12,392 nt of DNA. It comes from Chloroflexota bacterium. Lineage in GTDB: Bacteria; Chloroflexota; Anaerolineae; Anaerolineales; UBA11858. The stretch's first letter is position 1. Every line of letters starts with the position of its first letter. This document shows, in pieces, positions 12,216 through 12,392 of the stretch. Below the pieces are notes generated by a model. The model saw nothing but the letters and a program-made list of their open reading frames with translations, made no database searches and was not told the DNA's origin. Location of the stretch: positions 1 through 12,392 of the forward strand of contig DAOUWT010000056.1 of assembly GCA_030666985.1 (NCBI GenBank), read 5' to 3'. The translations under genes were made by a program, and so were the position numbers.

Positions 12216-12392
12216 TTACTCTACCACAGTAAACAAACTCCCCTCTCCTCTCCCATAAACCTCAGGAAAATAAAACTCCTGCGCCGTAGGTGGAATGACA
12301 TGGAACATGCCCACCGTGCTAGCCCGCACCAAATATGTGTAAGTATACGTCCCCGCAGGGAGGTAGTCCGCGGAGATGACGACTTTCTCATC
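12216..12392 (-). CDS. C-terminus of a bacterial alpha-2-macroglobulin family protein (partial)
   Basis: Reading leftward from the right edge, 58 codons end with TAA at 12216-12218. The peptide contains SADYLPAGTYTYTYLVRAST, GMFHVIPPTAQEFYFPEVYG and a final GSLFTVVE. This is the characteristic end of very large bacterial alpha-2-macroglobulins: the 'YLPAGTYxYTYLVRA' strand and the 'YFPEVxGR' motif belong to the last domain. Full-length relatives are large periplasmic or surface proteins thought to trap proteases; only the end is visible here. The GC-rich composition contrasts with the AT-rich RloAB unit, with which it converges. Confidence 0.82.
   Translation of the reverse strand, partial: DEKVVISADYLPAGTYTYTYLVRASTVGMFHVIPPTAQEFYFPEVYGRGEGSLFTVVE

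Overview
The window looks like a stretch of a Chloroflexota chromosome, probably Anaerolineae-like. This is inferred from the kinds of proteins present: a DUF6391 protein, a LysM protein with a long Thr/Pro/Ser tail, a GAF/kinase-like membrane protein of a type I associate with Anaerolineae, and the C-terminus of a bacterial alpha-2-macroglobulin. Intergenic short tandem repeats (7-, 8- and 9-bp units) fit as well. No rRNA, tRNA or CRISPR array is visible.

Left part (1-3663). The window opens with the last 41 codons of a probable transposase. Heptamer repeats and a 225-bp array of 9-bp units follow. A leftward gene block then reads, in transcription order, DUF6391 protein, putative type II restriction endonuclease, Dam-like adenine methyltransferase and holA (DNA polymerase III delta). 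The endonuclease and methyltransferase are AT-rich, overlap by ATGA and sit as a cassette between two more GC-rich housekeeping-like genes. The 9-bp array begins just behind the holA stop and stays open in the holA frame.

Middle part (3664-9775), rightward. Two strong inverted repeats precede a toxin-antitoxin-like pair (DUF6922-type protein plus AbiEii/AbiGii nucleotidyltransferase). A promoter and a short heptamer block then lead to a membrane sensor with GAF-like, coiled-coil and histidine-kinase-like domains, in which the phosphoacceptor histidine position reads Gln. It is translationally coupled (ATGA) to a membrane-anchored two-LysM protein. Behind that gene lie an 8-bp purine-rich array and a second, inverted copy of the tail module found behind holA. 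Next is a TIM-barrel glycoside-hydrolase-like protein with a C-terminal NTF2/SnoaL-like domain.

Right part (9776-12392). After a mostly empty intergenic stretch, a consensus-like promoter drives an AT-rich two-gene defence module, an RloA-type ATPase and an RloB-type TOPRIM-like protein (the AbiL arrangement). RloB probably starts at a TTG behind a strong Shine-Dalgarno inside the end of rloA. A clear terminator closes the unit. The alpha-2-macroglobulin C-terminus enters from the right edge on the minus strand.

Taken together, the window holds three separate defence or addiction modules (restriction-modification, AbiEii-type TA, RloAB) placed between envelope and housekeeping genes, plus several families of intergenic repeats. 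No wholly new system is proved. The most unusual signals are the repeat modules behind two gene stops, the His-less kinase coupled to a LysM protein, and the endonuclease/Dam-like cassette.
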